Assembly: GCA_002730365.1 (NCBI GenBank)
Contig: PBZZ01000111.1
Location: 1-9,353 of the forward strand
Direction of reading: 5' to 3'
DNA: 9,353 nucleotides
Source: Deltaproteobacteria bacterium
GTDB lineage: Bacteria > SAR324 > NAC60-12
Part shown: positions 1 to 5,762 of the stretch, one piece after another
Layout of the letters: the number at the start of each line of letters is the position of its first letter
Numbering within the stretch: position 1 is the stretch's first letter
The notes under the pieces: model-generated
What the model was told of the DNA's origin: nothing
The model's input: only the letters and a program-made list of their open reading frames with translations
Database searches by the model: none
Position numbers and translations under genes: made by a program

Positions 1-17
1 AATCTTGCAGTGTACGC

Positions 18-46
18 TTGAAGGAAGTACAAAATCGCTGTAAACT
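18..46 (+). promoter_or_regulatory. Candidate sigma-70-type promoter for infA (distal)
   Basis: TTGAAG at 18-23 and TAAACT at 41-46 are separated by exactly 17 nt; each matches its consensus at 4 of 6 positions. A start about 7 nt downstream would give a leader of roughly 105 nt containing both hairpins described below. This is only a consensus match and chance is not excluded. Confidence 0.35.
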
Positions 47-77
47 TTTATGTTTACTACTAAAAAGACCTGCTTAG

Positions 78-105
78 TTGTCAGAAATTGCCGGCCATCT
101 ACACT
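78..105 (+). promoter_or_regulatory. Candidate sigma-70-type promoter for infA (proximal)
   Basis: TTGTCA at 78-83 (5 of 6 consensus bases) is followed after 16 nt by TACACT at 100-105 (4 of 6). It would start transcription near 112, so only the second hairpin (122-142) would be in the transcript. Its -10 box lies in the loop of the first hairpin, so this promoter and that RNA structure are alternative readings of the same bases, or two promoters with different leaders. Confidence 0.3.
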
Positions 106-115
106 CTGGTCGGCA
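89..115 (+). promoter_or_regulatory. GC-rich hairpin in the infA leader
   Basis: TGCCGGCC (89-96) can pair with GGTCGGCA (108-115), giving 8 bp with one G-U wobble and an 11-nt loop. It is followed seven bases later by a second hairpin. No T-run follows it, so it is not an intrinsic terminator by itself. The pairing was found by eye and its stability was not computed. Confidence 0.4.
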
Positions 116-121
116 TGTACT

Positions 122-142
122 ACCCTGACAAACAGGGTTTTT
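122..142 (+). terminator. Terminator-like hairpin (possible attenuator) just upstream of infA
   Basis: ACCCTG (122-127) and CAGGGT (133-138) form a perfect 6-bp inverted repeat around a 5-nt loop, followed by a run of five T (138-142, whose first T is also the last stem base). This is the layout of an intrinsic terminator. It ends only 18 nt before the infA start codon and 10 nt before its ribosome binding site, so any infA mRNA carrying that site almost certainly includes the hairpin. It is either a leaky terminator for something to the left or an attenuator in the infA leader. Confidence 0.5.
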
Positions 143-160
143 CTCTAACAATGGAGGCAT

Positions 161-391
161 TTGAGCGACGACAAACTGGAACTGAAGGGCACCGTGGTGG
201 ACTCTTCCAACGGCATTTTTCGTGTGCAGTTGGAAAACGAGCATGTTGTGATTGGTCATCTCTCTGGTAAGATGAAGATGCACAAGATCCGCGTTTTGCC
301 AGGGGACGAGGTCACTATTGAACTGTCCGCCTATGACCTGAGCCGAGGGCGCATTGTCCGTCGGGAAAAAATCGTACAAAAATCCAGCTAG
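161..391 (+). CDS. infA: Translation initiation factor IF-1
   Basis: IF-1 is a small OB-fold (S1-like) protein that binds the A site of the 30S subunit and helps IF-2 and IF-3 select the initiator tRNA. The 76-residue product matches the family along its length: the GTVVDSSNGIFRVQLEN strand region, the GHLSGKM stretch and the YDLSRGRI segment near the C terminus. Usual length is about 72; this one ends in a short basic extension (EKIVQKSS). The start is TTG at 161: an in-frame stop at 146-148 leaves no earlier start, and GGAGG at 153-157 sits only 3 nt before it, which is short spacing. The protein is the first gene of a same-strand run leading into mreB, 54 nt downstream. Its leader is structured (89-142). 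Identity is near certain; the unusual points are the TTG codon and the hairpin so close to it. Confidence 0.95.
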   Translation: MSDDKLELKGTVVDSSNGIFRVQLENEHVVIGHLSGKMKMHKIRVLPGDEVTIELSAYDLSRGRIVRREKIVQKSS

Positions 392-433
392 CCCTCCCCA
401 TTTACCTTTCCTGTCCCTGCCACTTCTGCCCCC
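392..433 (+). promoter_or_regulatory. C-rich, G-poor spacer between infA and mreB
   Basis: By my count these 42 nt hold about 23 C and only 3 G. C-rich, G-poor unstructured RNA is the known preference of Rho loading (rut) sites, so this spacer could reduce transcription from infA into mreB. It also contains CCTCC (393-397), which resembles the 16S anti-Shine-Dalgarno core. No promoter for mreB is evident in it. Function is inferred from composition only. Confidence 0.25.
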
Positions 434-445
434 GACGAGAACCGC

Positions 446-1489
446 ATGTTTGGACGGAAAAAACTCTCAAATTGGTTTGCAGAAGATCTCGCTATTGATC
501 TTGGCACTGCCAATACCTTGGTTTTTTTGCGTGAAGCTGGGATTGTCATTCGTGAGCCCTCGGTAGTTGCTGTCAAGCGAGATCAACGAGGGGTTCTCAA
601 GGTGTTAGCTGTTGGGCGCGAAGCCAAGGAAATGGTTGGTAAAACGCCAGACACGATCATGGCGATCCGGCCGCTGAAAGACGGGGTCATCTCCGACTTT
701 GATGTTGCTGAGCAGATGTTGCGTCATTTCATTCAACATGTACAGCAGCGCCAAGGATTCCTGCGCTTCAAACCACGTATCGTTATCGCAGTCCCTTCTG
801 GTATCACCCAAGTCGAAAAACGGGCTGTGCGTGAATCTGCTCTCTCTGCAGGAGCCCGTGAGGTATTCCTGATTGAGGAACCAATGGCAGCAGCTATCGG
901 TGCAGGACTGCCGATTGCTGAACCTAGCGGGAACTTCGTTGTTGACATTGGTGGTGGTACAACCGAAGTTGCTGTTCTCTCGATGGCCGGAATCGTTTAC
1001 AGTAGCTCGCTACGCATGGCTGGCGACAAGATGGATGAGGCTATTGTTCAGTACCTTAAACAGAAGTACAATCTACTAATTGGCGAACGAACCGCAGAAG
1101 AACTCAAGCTCAACATTGGCTCCGCTGCTCCACATGTCCAGCCGCTACAGTTGGAAATCAAGGGGCGCGATCAAGTTGGTGGCAACCCAAAGGTTTTGTT
1201 GGTCAATGACGAAGAAATCCGCTTCTGTCTTAAAGAAGTCTACGATAATATCGTCCACGCAATTCGGGTTGCGCTGGAGCAAACCCCACCAGAATTGGCA
1301 GCTGACATCATCGAAAAAGGCATCGTGCTAGCTGGTGGAGGTTCACTGCTTCATGGCATGGATGTCCTGCTCCGCGAACGAACAGGATTGCCCGTCTTCT
1401 ATGCCGAGGATCCTTTGGATGCAGTGGTCAAGGGAACCGGTGCAATGCTTGATCAGATGGAACTACTGGCATCCATCGCTCTCGACTGA
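446..1489 (+). CDS. mreB: Rod shape-determining protein MreB (bacterial actin)
   Basis: MreB forms ATP-dependent filaments under the inner membrane and directs the elongation machinery for peptidoglycan. The 347-residue product has all the actin-fold nucleotide motifs: phosphate-1 DLGTANT from residue 18, the AVPSGIT and EKRAVRESA region, EEPMAAAIGAGLP from residue 144, phosphate-2 DIGGGTTEVAVLS from residue 167, and the adenosine motif GIVLAGGGSLLHGM from residue 292. The first ten residues (FGRKKLSNWF) look like the amphipathic N-terminal membrane-binding segment of Gram-negative MreB. Length is normal for the family. The start at ATG 446 places the conserved core at the usual distance; the ribosome binding site is weak (GAGA at 437-440). 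The gene lies 54 nt after infA and 41 nt before a membrane coiled-coil gene rather than a recognisable mreC. No mreD follows in the window. Confidence 0.97.
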   Translation: MFGRKKLSNWFAEDLAIDLGTANTLVFLREAGIVIREPSVVAVKRDQRGVLKVLAVGREAKEMVGKTPDTIMAIRPLKDGVISDFDVAEQMLRHFIQHVQQRQGFLRFKPRIVIAVPSGITQVEKRAVRESALSAGAREVFLIEEPMAAAIGAGLPIAEPSGNFVVDIGGGTTEVAVLSMAGIVYSSSLRMAGDKMDEAIVQYLKQKYNLLIGERTAEELKLNIGSAAPHVQPLQLEIKGRDQVGGNPKVLLVNDEEIRFCLKEVYDNIVHAIRVALEQTPPELAADIIEKGIVLAGGGSLLHGMDVLLRERTGLPVFYAEDPLDAVVKGTGAMLDQMELLASIALD

Positions 1490-1530
1490 ATGAATCCTGA
1501 CGTTGTCCGCTCTTTCTGCAAGGAGATTTT

Positions 1531-2520
1531 GTGAGCACACCCGATACCTCCATCTACATTGTCGGTACCAACCGAACCTGGCAGATTCGCGCAAAGACAC
1601 TCAAACTGATTCTCACCTCAACTATCTTATTGCTGATCGGGCTGGCGGCAGCACTGCTCTACCAAAGCATTTGGCATCTGCAGGTCGTTGGCGGTTGGGA
1701 AGAACGTTACGCCGCAGAGAATGAGCGCAACGAAAAAATGAGGGGCGTGATTGAGGATCTGCGGGAGCGTGTGGTGGATCGGGGTACTCTGGAGATGCGA
1801 CAAGCAATTTACAGCAATGGTCCTGATCCCGAAGAACTACTCCAGAAAAACCAGCGACAGCAGGAAACCATCGAAGCTCAGCAATTGCGTATCGAGCAAC
1901 TGCAGTCAGAAACCAATGATCAGCAAGTCAAGCTGATTGAGTTGGACGTTCAACTCACAGATGAAATCGCCCGCTATGCCTCACTGCAAGAGAGCCATCA
2001 ACAACTGGAGATTCAGCGTGCTATTTTGCAGGACAACCTGACTTCCCTAAATGAAGAGCTAGTACAGCAGCAGACCCAGGGTGCTGAACTGCAGAAGCAG
2101 ATCCTCAGTTTACAAAAGCAACTGGCAGCCATTCCCAAGATTGTTGAAAAACCAACACCAACCCTGGCCTCAACTCCAACTCCTCGTTCACCGGCACTTG
2201 CTGGCCCAAGTCCCGTGGCCATAGAGAAAATACAACTCAACAACCTCAACGGACAGCTCAATGTCCGCTTCCAACTGAGTAATCGTGATCGCAAGCGTCA
2301 GACCGGGTTCCTACAGACCTTCCTAGTGTCCGCCGATGACGCAGTTACACCAGTGAAGATCACAGATCACTTTGCTGATCCGTTTGCCATCCGGAATTTC
2401 AAGAACGTTCGGGCAGAGTTTAAAAATTGGAACAAGAGTTCCCTACTCCGAGTAGTCGCTTGGAATGCGAAAAAGCAGCGAGTTTACGACAAAACCTTCC
2501 CTTTGAATAAAGTCAACTGA
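1531..2520 (+). CDS. Single-pass membrane coiled-coil protein in the MreC position (unrecognised family)
   Basis: I do not recognise a named family with certainty. The 329-residue product starts with GTG at 1531 behind an AAGGAG site (1520-1525). Residues 1-25 are a short, mildly basic head; about 26-47 is a hydrophobic membrane span (LILTSTILLLIGLAAALLY); about 60-200 is Gln/Glu-rich heptad-like coiled coil; about 203-230 is a Pro/Thr/Ser-rich linker with TPT repeats; and 231-329 is a compact, probably beta-rich C-terminal domain. This is an inner-membrane protein with its bulk most likely in the periplasm. The order (membrane span, coiled coil, beta domain, directly behind mreB) mimics MreC, but I see no clear MreC core. 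It also resembles gammaproteobacterial DUF6776-type proteins in layout, which is only a guess. Position suggests a role in envelope or shape; that is inference. Confidence 0.85.
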   Translation: MSTPDTSIYIVGTNRTWQIRAKTLKLILTSTILLLIGLAAALLYQSIWHLQVVGGWEERYAAENERNEKMRGVIEDLRERVVDRGTLEMRQAIYSNGPDPEELLQKNQRQQETIEAQQLRIEQLQSETNDQQVKLIELDVQLTDEIARYASLQESHQQLEIQRAILQDNLTSLNEELVQQQTQGAELQKQILSLQKQLAAIPKIVEKPTPTLASTPTPRSPALAGPSPVAIEKIQLNNLNGQLNVRFQLSNRDRKRQTGFLQTFLVSADDAVTPVKITDHFADPFAIRNFKNVRAEFKNWNKSSLLRVVAWNAKKQRVYDKTFPLNKVN

Positions 2521-2551
2521 TACCTTCCTAATCAACGCTCCCAGAGTAGAG

Positions 2552-3547
2552 ATGCTACCAGCGGACTTGAGAAGTTCCCTTGAAACTCTGGGGCTACTCC
2601 AAAGTGGTCAAGATTTCCAGGCCACACCCTTGACTGGTGGTGTTTCTTCAGACATCTGGCTCCTAGAAACGAAACAACGACGCTTCTGCGTCAAACGGGC
2701 CTTACCCAAGCTAAAGGTAACTCAAGATTGGTTTGCTCCACTGGATCGTAATCGATACGAACACCACTGGTATCAACTAGCTCATCAGATTGTTCCTGGA
2801 AGTGTTCCTCAAGTTTTGGCGGCAGACGATGATGCTCTCCTGTTCGCCATGGAGTACCTGGATTCTGAAAAGCATCTCCTTTGGAAAACTGAATTACTGG
2901 AAGGGAGGATCAAACCTACTTTTGCCGCCCAAGTAGGAGAACGGCTCGGAAAAATTCATTCAGCCACAGCTCACCGTTCAGACCTTGCCAATACTTTTGC
3001 AACGGGTTCTAATTTTGAGAAACTCCGACTGGAACCCTACCTACGAGCAACAGCCCTTCGTCATTCCGAATTCACTACTATTCTGCATAGCCTTGCAGAC
3101 AAAACTGCTCATCAAGAACTCACACTCGTTCATGGAGATGTCAGCCCCAAAAACATTCTGGAAGGACCTCAAGGACCTGTTTTTCTCGATGCAGAATGTG
3201 CTTGGTACGGCGATCCAGCTTTCGACTTGGCGTTCTGTCTGAATCACCTGCTGCTTAAAACTATTGTCCAGCCTGAACTTCTACTGGCTCTGCAGAAAAG
3301 CTTTGTGATGTTGCAACAAGCCTATCTAGAGCGAGTAGACTGGGAATCACCCGCAGAGCTTGAAGCCCGAACTGCCGCATTGCTACCTGGGTTACTGTTG
3401 GCTCGGGTTGATGGTAAATCACCTGTCGAGTATCTACAAACAGAGGCACATCGAGAGCTGGTTCGCAGTGTTGCTTTTCCTCTCCTTCGAAAAGCTCCCA
3501 GAAATTTAGCTGACATTTGTAACGCTTGGAGAAACGTATGGGCCTAG
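2552..3547 (+). CDS. APH-fold small-molecule kinase (aminoglycoside phosphotransferase / choline kinase superfamily)
   Basis: The superfamily transfers the ATP gamma-phosphate to a hydroxyl of a small molecule such as an aminoglycoside, choline, homoserine or methylthioribose. The 331-residue product shows the expected elements in order: a glycine loop GGVSSD (residues 29-34), the ATP-binding lysine K48 in FCVKRA, the catalytic loop HGDVSPKN (194-201; D196 catalytic, N201 metal-binding), and the second metal motif starting at D213 (LDAECAWYGDPAFDLA). All catalytic residues are present, so an active enzyme is likely. The substrate cannot be read from the sequence; nothing points to antibiotic resistance. 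The gene starts 31 nt after its upstream neighbour, and its last codons overlap the start of the enolase-like gene by 10 nt, so the two are probably translationally coupled and may act on the same substrate chain. Confidence 0.88.
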   Translation: MLPADLRSSLETLGLLQSGQDFQATPLTGGVSSDIWLLETKQRRFCVKRALPKLKVTQDWFAPLDRNRYEHHWYQLAHQIVPGSVPQVLAADDDALLFAMEYLDSEKHLLWKTELLEGRIKPTFAAQVGERLGKIHSATAHRSDLANTFATGSNFEKLRLEPYLRATALRHSEFTTILHSLADKTAHQELTLVHGDVSPKNILEGPQGPVFLDAECAWYGDPAFDLAFCLNHLLLKTIVQPELLLALQKSFVMLQQAYLERVDWESPAELEARTAALLPGLLLARVDGKSPVEYLQTEAHRELVRSVAFPLLRKAPRNLADICNAWRNVWA

Positions 3548-4827
3548 ACACTACTATCGCCAAATTGCACGGTCGCCAAGTATGGGATTCCCGTGGTAGA
3601 CCAACAGTCGAAGTGGATTTGTGGCTATCAGACGGTTCTTTAGGTCGAGGTGTTGCTCCAGCTGGAGCATCTAGGGGTTCAGCTGAAGCTGTTGACTTGC
3701 GTGATGAAGGGTCAGCACTAGGTGGCTTTGGTGTGCGTCACGCGCTCAGTCTGCTGAACGGAGAAATTGCCGAAAATCTGCAGGGGAAGTACTTTACTAA
3801 CCAGGCTGAGCTAGATCAAGAATTAATTGAGCTTGATGGAACCCCTAACAAATCGCGACTTGGTGGAAATAGTCTTATAGCCACTTCCTTAGCATTTGCA
3901 CAAGCTCAAGCAGCCCATCAGCAGTTACCACTCTGGCAGTCACTCTGTACAAGCACCCCAGCCTACCTGCCTATACCTGAAATTCAGCTCTTTGGTGGTG
4001 GAGCACATGCGGCTGGACGAATTGATATTCAGGATTTCATGCTGATTGCGGTAGGTGCCCAAACTTTTGGCGAAGCACTGGAATGGACGGCCGAGGTATA
4101 TCGTACAGCCGGTGAACTATTGCGTGAAAGTGAGCTCTTGGCTGGTGTAGCTGATGAAGGTGGTTGGTGGCCCCAGTTTTCTAGCAATGAAGAAGCACTG
4201 GAGTGGAGTGTCAGAGCCATTGAGGCTGCAGGCTTCAAACCAGGTCAAGACTTAGCGATTTCTCTAGATGTGGCTGCTTCTGAATTTGGGCAATTAGGAA
4301 GCTATCGTCTCAGTCGGGATCAGCGTGTGCTGAATCGTATAGAGATGCTGGAGCTCCTGAAAAACTGGCTGAAACACTACCCGATTATCTCCTTGGAGGA
4401 CCCTCTCGCTGAAGATGATGACTGGAAAGCAGTACTTCCAGCCCTAGGAAGTACGGTTCAAGTCATTGGTGACGACTTTCTGGTGACCAATGCCAGCCGA
4501 GTTCAGCAAGCGGCAACTTATCAATCCTGTAATGCCTTGCTGGTCAAGCCGAATCAAGCGGGTACTCTGACTGAAACCAAGGCCGCCTTGGACGTTGCAC
4601 ATGCTGCGGGATGGCAGACTGTTGTTTCAGCCCGTTCTGGAGAGACTGAGGATGTGGCGATTGTGCACCTGGCTGTAGGTTGGGGAGCAGCTCAATTGAA
4701 GGTTGGTTCCTTTTCACGCTCAGAACGGATGGCTAAGTGGAACGAGGCTTTGCGAATTGGGGAGGCTTTAGGATCTACGCAGCTACCACCAAAGGATTGG
4801 TTTCCTTGGTATCAGCGGAATTTCTGA
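3538..4827 (+). CDS. Enolase-family protein with altered active-site residues
   Basis: True enolase interconverts 2-phosphoglycerate and phosphoenolpyruvate. This 429-residue protein is clearly in that family (DSRGRPTVEV from residue 17, DEGG at 206, SLEDP at 285, GDD at 311, NQAGTLTET from 339, RSGETED from 366). Metal ligands D244, E287 and D312 are kept, as are K337, E207, H157, R366, S367 and K388. Several near-invariant positions differ: the SGAST loop reads AGASR (42-46), the usual QEFM reads QDFM (D166, yeast E168), SHRSG reads SARSG (A365, yeast H373), and the usual NGGSHA reads GGGAHA. It may therefore be a paralogue with another substrate or weakened enolase activity; automatic annotation would call it eno. 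ATG 3538, with GGAG at 3528-3531, is preferred over an in-frame TTG at 3526. It overlaps the kinase gene by 10 nt and ends the + strand run. Confidence 0.88.
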   Translation: MGLDTTIAKLHGRQVWDSRGRPTVEVDLWLSDGSLGRGVAPAGASRGSAEAVDLRDEGSALGGFGVRHALSLLNGEIAENLQGKYFTNQAELDQELIELDGTPNKSRLGGNSLIATSLAFAQAQAAHQQLPLWQSLCTSTPAYLPIPEIQLFGGGAHAAGRIDIQDFMLIAVGAQTFGEALEWTAEVYRTAGELLRESELLAGVADEGGWWPQFSSNEEALEWSVRAIEAAGFKPGQDLAISLDVAASEFGQLGSYRLSRDQRVLNRIEMLELLKNWLKHYPIISLEDPLAEDDDWKAVLPALGSTVQVIGDDFLVTNASRVQQAATYQSCNALLVKPNQAGTLTETKAALDVAHAAGWQTVVSARSGETEDVAIVHLAVGWGAAQLKVGSFSRSERMAKWNEALRIGEALGSTQLPPKDWFPWYQRNF

Positions 4828-4837
4828 ATGGAATAAC

Positions 4838-4866
4838 AATGCGACACTTGGTTCAGCGAACGCATT
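4838..4866. terminator. Weak imperfect hairpin in the convergent gap
   Basis: The right arm GAACGCATT (4858-4866) can pair with AATGC (4838-4842) and GTTC (4851-4854) across an 8-nt bulge. It lies between the convergent ends of the enolase-like and zinc-finger genes, where a bidirectional terminator would be expected, but there is no T-run on either side. Low confidence. Confidence 0.2.
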
Positions 4867-4875
4867 ACAGACTCA

Positions 4876-5403
4876 TTAGGGAGGAGGTAGAAAATCTTCT
4901 TTCTTTTCAAGTTCAGTAATCAGTTTGCTAAGTGAAACGACTAATTCTCGCATAGTCGCTGCTTGATCCTGATCACTGCTGGGTGCTCCAGATTCAGTAA
5001 TCTGTCTGCTCAATTGCTGAATCTCCTCATTTCTTTTACTCATCTCAGACTGTAGTTGCCTGACTTTTGACAAGTAGTGGTTATTCAACTCCTTGTACTT
5101 GTCATTGTAGAGTTCATAGGCGTCCAAAGAGCTATCCAGATCCGCTTTCATGCGCTCTAATTCCTCTTCCTTGTTTTGAATTTCCTCCTCGCGCTGCACA
5201 AGACGATTCTCCATCTCATGGATTTCCTGGTGTTGGGCGTCCAGTTCTTGTTGCTGCTGCTGCAACCGTTCCGCCCAGTTTTTCAGATCTTCCACACTGA
5301 GTTTCAACACACTCTCAATTTGTCCCTTGCCTTCGCAAACCCGACATTCTCGATCATCCAATGTCACACCATTACAGACGAAGCACTTAATCTGAACAGC
5401 CAT
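4876..5403 (-). CDS. Small protein with half a DnaJ-type zinc finger and a long coiled coil
   Basis: No named family is recognised. The 175-residue product begins with two CxxC pairs, C7-C10 and C20-C23, in the context CFVCNG and CRVCEGKG; the latter resembles the CxxCxGxG repeats of DnaJ. Two such pairs are enough to bind one zinc ion; full DnaJ has four pairs and a J domain, both absent here. From about residue 34 to 135 the sequence is Gln/Glu/Lys-rich with heptad-like hydrophobic spacing, so a long coiled coil and oligomerisation are likely. The tail is short and ends in three prolines. There is no signal peptide or membrane span, so it is probably cytoplasmic. ATG at 5403 has GAGG five to six bases upstream. 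It is a single gene, convergent with the enolase-like gene and downstream of the ppk2 operon across a 359-nt gap. A scaffold or adaptor role is possible but not shown. Confidence 0.82.
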   Translation of the reverse strand: MAVQIKCFVCNGVTLDDRECRVCEGKGQIESVLKLSVEDLKNWAERLQQQQQELDAQHQEIHEMENRLVQREEEIQNKEEELERMKADLDSSLDAYELYNDKYKELNNHYLSKVRQLQSEMSKRNEEIQQLSRQITESGAPSSDQDQAATMRELVVSLSKLITELEKKEDFLPPP

Positions 5404-5535
5404 GTCTACCTCGCGTTGATCCTGAATATTTTTTGGAACTTTTCTAGCCCCATGAATTCATCCCTTCACTAGGATTCAACAAATTACTTTTTGCACTGTT
5501 TTGTGACCTATCTCTTGAAAGATGTTGGACTTGAT

Positions 5536-5549
5536 GTAATTCAAATTAC
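5536..5549. promoter_or_regulatory. 14-nt near-palindrome, operator-like
   Basis: GTAATT (5536-5541) and AATTAC (5544-5549) are exact inverted copies around CA. AT-rich dyads of this size are typical of dimeric regulator binding sites. It lies about 133 nt upstream of the zinc-finger gene start, and no second copy was noticed. Chance occurrence in AT-rich DNA is quite possible. Confidence 0.22.
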
Positions 5550-5629
5550 GTGGATCTTTTTCAAAGAAAGATTTGTGTCTCAATTAAGTTGGCCAGAATC
5601 GTTTTGGCTTCAATGAAACAAATTATCTT

Positions 5630-5697
5630 GCTGCTATGTCTGCTGAAAATGCAGGTATATTGACTACCCATCATTCTCAATATTCTCACATAGCAGC
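5630..5697. repeat. Perfect 10-bp inverted repeat with a 48-nt interior
   Basis: GCTGCTATGT (5630-5639) is exactly complementary to ACATAGCAGC (5688-5697). The interior includes a small CTGC/GCAG hairpin (5640-5643 with 5651-5654) directly against the outer stem, so transcribed RNA from either strand could form a stacked structure. There is no T-run as in an intrinsic terminator. Confidence 0.5.
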
Positions 5698-5702
5698 GAT
5701 CA

Positions 5703-5736
5703 TTGAGGTCAGGAGCATACCTATTCCTGACCTCAA
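5703..5736. repeat. Perfect 12-bp inverted repeat downstream of ppk2
   Basis: TTGAGGTCAGGA (5703-5714) and TCCTGACCTCAA (5725-5736) are exact inverted copies with a 10-nt loop. It begins 26 nt after the ppk2 stop codon in the minus-strand direction, where a transcript 3' end would be expected. No T-run follows on either strand, so it may protect the mRNA 3' end or act with Rho rather than terminate by itself. Confidence 0.6.
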
Positions 5737-5762
5737 CAACCTCGACGACAGTAGAACGGAAT

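Larger units (their letters stand above)
5404..5762. other. 359-nt stretch without a gene, rich in inverted repeats
   Basis: This region separates the end of ppk2 (minus strand) from the start of the zinc-finger gene (minus strand). Short open frames in it (for example minus 5561-5782 and plus 5636-5848) lack family resemblance and overlap the ppk2 end, so I do not call them. It is more AT-rich than its flanks by eye. It carries two strong neighbouring inverted repeats (5630-5697 and 5703-5736), a 14-nt near-palindrome (5536-5549) and a smaller hairpin (5554-5572). It must hold the ppk2 operon 3' end and probably the promoter of the zinc-finger gene, but I could not find a convincing -35/-10 pair for the latter. 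Confidence 0.6.

Noticed and set aside
74..379. Minus-strand frame of about 100 codons across infA
   Set aside because: It is antisense to the clearly conserved infA and shows no recognisable motif.
3526..3537. Longer enolase-like start at TTG 3526
   Set aside because: The TTG overlaps the GGAG ribosome site (3528-3531) that is well spaced for ATG 3538, and the extra residues MEKR match nothing in the family.
2552..3547. Antibiotic resistance gene (aminoglycoside phosphotransferase)
   Set aside because: Only the shared APH fold motifs are present; the housekeeping context and the overlap with an enolase-like gene suggest a metabolic kinase.
5703..5736. Intrinsic terminator for the ppk2 operon
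   Set aside because: The 12-bp stem is strong, but no T-run follows on the minus strand, so it is listed as an inverted repeat instead.
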